Source: Aeromonas media
GTDB taxonomy: Bacteria; Pseudomonadota; Gammaproteobacteria; Enterobacterales; Aeromonadaceae
DNA: 64,000 bases
Direction: 5' to 3'
NCBI RefSeq assembly: GCF_000819985.1
Contig: NZ_CDBZ01000226.1
Location: forward strand, 1 to 64,000
Below the pieces are notes generated by a model that searched no databases, was not told the origin of the DNA, and was given only the letters and a program-made list of their open reading frames with translations. The translations under genes were made by a program, and so were the position numbers. Of this stretch, positions 62,052-64,000 are shown piece by piece. Position 1 is the first letter of the stretch; every line of letters begins with the position of its first letter.

Positions 62052-63167
62052 CCGTCCGCTGCACAGTACGGCCACCAGACCACAGCCAAGGATCAGCAGA
62101 CCCAGATCCTGCAAACCGGCGGCCAACGCCAGCCCCAGGCTGAGGAGCAGGTAGTAGGCCAGCCCGAACAGGGCACCGGCGCTGCCTGCCACCTCCCGAT
62201 AAGCCAGCAAGGCCTGACTCAATACGTTGGGGATAGCGATACCGTAGGCCACCACAACGCCCATCATGGGCAGCAGGAACCAGAGCGAACTCTGACTAAC
62301 CCACACTGCAGCACCCGCTCCCAGTGCCAGCGATGCGGCCAACTGGATGAGTGAGGCCGGTTGCCACCCTTTGCCCAGCAGGCGCTTGTTCAGCAGGCTG
62401 CCGAGCAGGGTCGCCAACGCCAGTACGGCACCGGAATAACCAAACTCGCTGGCACTCCACCCCTGCTCTGCGAACAGAAAGGGCGCTAGGCTGTAGTAAC
62501 CGAACAGCATGGTATTGAACAGGGCGACTAGCAGGGCGCTGCGCCAGAGTCCACCATCCCGAGCCATCCGGCACGCCAGTGGCCACAGGGCAATACTGGT
62601 CGTGGTTTCTGGACGGGTTTCCGGCAACCGCCAACTGGCGATCAATCCCAGCACCAGGGCCAGCACCATCAGGCCGCTGAAGACCCCCAGATAACCAAAC
62701 TGCTCGGCCAGCAGACCACCACTCACCAGCCCCAGCACAGGGCTGATGGACAGGGCCGCCCCCATCACAGAGAAGACCTTGGCCAAATCACTGCCCTGGT
62801 AGCTGTCACGCAGCATGGTCTGGGTCACGACCGATCCCACGGCGGCCCCAAAGGCCGAGATGATCCTGGCCAGCAGCAAAGTTTCAAATTCGGTCGCCAG
62901 CAACGCCAGCAAGGTACCGAGTCCGTAGGTCAACAGACCGGCCAGCATGGCCGGGCGCCGCCCTATCAAATCACAGAGCCGACCCCAGCAGACCACACCC
63001 ACGGCAAACGCCAGAAAATAGACCGACAGGGTCTGGGAGGCCTGCCCGTCGCTCACCCTGAACTGGGTAGCGATCTGGGTCAGCGCCGGGCTGTAGATGG
63101 TCTCCACTATCTGGGGGAACATCATCAATCCCACCACCAGCCAGAGCGGTGGCAACTTGTTGTTCAT
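62040..63167 (-). CDS. MFS multidrug transporter (DHA1/Bcr-like)
   Basis: This 375-residue, 12-TM exporter has the motif A-like GRLCDLIGRRPAMLAG (about 62-77) and motif C-like segment PVLGLVSGGLLAEQFG (about 138-152), marking it as an antiporter of the DHA family. It is divergent from an AraC-type regulator, as in the E. coli nimR/nimT arrangement, suggesting drug-responsive control. The substrate is unknown. Confidence 0.88.
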   Translation of the reverse strand: MNNKLPPLWLVVGLMMFPQIVETIYSPALTQIATQFRVSDGQASQTLSVYFLAFAVGVVCWGRLCDLIGRRPAMLAGLLTYGLGTLLALLATEFETLLLARIISAFGAAVGSVVTQTMLRDSYQGSDLAKVFSVMGAALSISPVLGLVSGGLLAEQFGYLGVFSGLMVLALVLGLIASWRLPETRPETTTSIALWPLACRMARDGGLWRSALLVALFNTMLFGYYSLAPFLFAEQGWSASEFGYSGAVLALATLLGSLLNKRLLGKGWQPASLIQLAASLALGAGAAVWVSQSSLWFLLPMMGVVVAYGIAIPNVLSQALLAYREVAGSAGALFGLAYYLLLSLGLALAAGLQDLGLLILGCGLVAVLCSGRRST

Positions 63168-63259
63168 GACAAACCTCCTTCACAAGAGGTCGTCATTCTA
63201 GAGAGATGCCGATTGTCTGATTACAATAAGCAGGACTATATACATCAAGAATCGGACAC

Positions 63260-64000
63260 ATGGCCTTTATTCTTCCCGATCACCCTTTCGACCCCGACCG
63301 CCTGAATGGCGGCGTGATCGGCATTGCCTCCGCGCTGGGTTGGCATGATTCCGGCCAACATGTGCATCAATGCCACCAGCTGCTGTTTGCCCAGGCCGGG
63401 TGCATGACGATAGAGCTGGGCAACCAAGTCTATCTGTTGCCACCCAGCCGGGCGGCCTGGCTGCCGGCTGGTGTGCCCCATCAGGTTTTGATGCGCGGTG
63501 TGGTGGCCTATCGCTCCCTTTACTTCACGCCACAGCCAGAGCTGCCAGCCAGCGTGCAGGTGGTGGCAGTCAATCCACTGCTGCGGGAAATCATTGAACG
63601 AATGGCGCTCTGGCCATGGAATAAGCCTGAAGCGGAACAGCGCCTGACATTGGCGCTGTTCATGGAGGAGCTGGCGCAAGCACCGCGGGAAACCTGGCAA
63701 CTGCCACTACCAACGGATGCGCGACTGGGGGCTTGGCTACAGGAGATAAAGCGGGGCAACATCCTGCCCGAGCGGCTCAACCGGCTGGCCGAGCGGGTGG
63801 GTGCCAGTGACAAGACCATAGGCCGCATCTTCATGAAGGAGACCGGCATGAACTATCAGGCCTGGCGCCAGCAGTGGCGATTGTTGCGCGCCATGGAGCT
63901 GCTGGCCGAGGCCGTGCCCATCAGCCGGATTGCCACTGCGCTGGAGTTTTCCAGCGACAGCGCCTTCATCAGCTTCTTCAAGCAACACACGGGACAAACT
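63260..64000 (+). CDS. AraC-family regulator with cupin domain (partial, runs off the window)
   Basis: Open from ATG 63260 to the window end without a stop (247 codons visible). It has an N-terminal cupin-like sensor (HVHQCHQLLFAQAG, PAGVPHQV) and a C-terminal AraC DNA-binding domain with two HTHs (LNRLAERVGASDKTIGRIF; ISRIATALEFSSDSAFISFFKQ). Only the last few residues are missing. It resembles NimR-type regulators and is divergent from an MFS exporter, its probable target. Confidence 0.9.
   Translation, partial: MAFILPDHPFDPDRLNGGVIGIASALGWHDSGQHVHQCHQLLFAQAGCMTIELGNQVYLLPPSRAAWLPAGVPHQVLMRGVVAYRSLYFTPQPELPASVQVVAVNPLLREIIERMALWPWNKPEAEQRLTLALFMEELAQAPRETWQLPLPTDARLGAWLQEIKRGNILPERLNRLAERVGASDKTIGRIFMKETGMNYQAWRQQWRLLRAMELLAEAVPISRIATALEFSSDSAFISFFKQHTGQT

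Overview
The window looks like a chromosomal segment of an Aeromonas-like gammaproteobacterium. The backbone is GC-rich, most products closely resemble their Escherichia coli counterparts, and several gene orders are those of enteric relatives: btuB-murI next to an rRNA promoter, purEK, ypdA/ypdB with yhjX, gmk/rpoZ/spoT/trmH, pldB-yigL, the argX-hisR-leuT-proM tRNA operon, and kdpFABCDE. The genus is inferred from protein resemblance only.

Layout. 1-5.7 kb: an outward-facing rRNA P1 promoter at the left edge, a membrane-anchored RRM protein, murI, btuB with a cobalamin riboswitch, and purEK with a PurR-like box. 5.7-9.6 kb: a pyruvate-type sensing unit (YhjX-like carrier, YpdB, YpdA) with a YpdB-type operator. 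9.8-17.1 kb: leuE, fsr, yhiN, ftnA, a diguanylate cyclase and fabV. 17.3-25.7 kb: uspA, an auxiliary-type tryptophanyl-tRNA synthetase behind a Trp-Trp leader peptide and attenuator, a LysR regulator, two DMT exporters, a degenerate GGDEF protein, and the divergent LPS-core pair kdkA / opsX-like. 26-32.7 kb: gmk and rpoZ, then spoT, trmH, pldB, yigL and a ricin-B lipoprotein. 32.9-33.4 kb: four tRNAs. 33.5-41.9 kb: a TetR-controlled RND efflux pump, an orphan histidine kinase and gor.

41.87-50.07 kb is a visibly AT-richer mobile element inserted exactly in the 3' end of gor. Its left end supplies a replacement C-terminus (VTLR, stop), while the displaced original tail (FVTMR, stop) and a large gor hairpin lie 8.2 kb away. 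The element encodes three tyrosine-recombinase-family proteins in an overlapping operon (the middle one apparently lacking catalytic residues), a small coiled-coil protein, and one cargo gene: a 781-residue RloC/PrrC-like ATPase with a CPFC zinc-hook motif, a probable defence gene. It has 7-bp core direct repeats and imperfect inverted end repeats.

50.3-53.8 kb holds an SDR, a quinone-oxidoreductase-like enzyme and an alpha/beta hydrolase, divergent from an HxlR regulator, with 11-bp-phased operator repeats between. 53.8-62.0 kb is the complete kdp potassium-uptake operon. 62.0-64 kb has a parS-like site, an MFS drug transporter and a truncated divergent AraC regulator.

Two further observations stand out. 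First, the trpS attenuator shows all four regions of a classic ribosome-mediated attenuator. Second, partial duplications of gene starts or ends sit at several junctions (ypdA/ypdB, the cyclase 3' end, kdpA/kdpB, kdpB/kdpC, kdpC/kdpD), often forming tiny translationally coupled ORFs.
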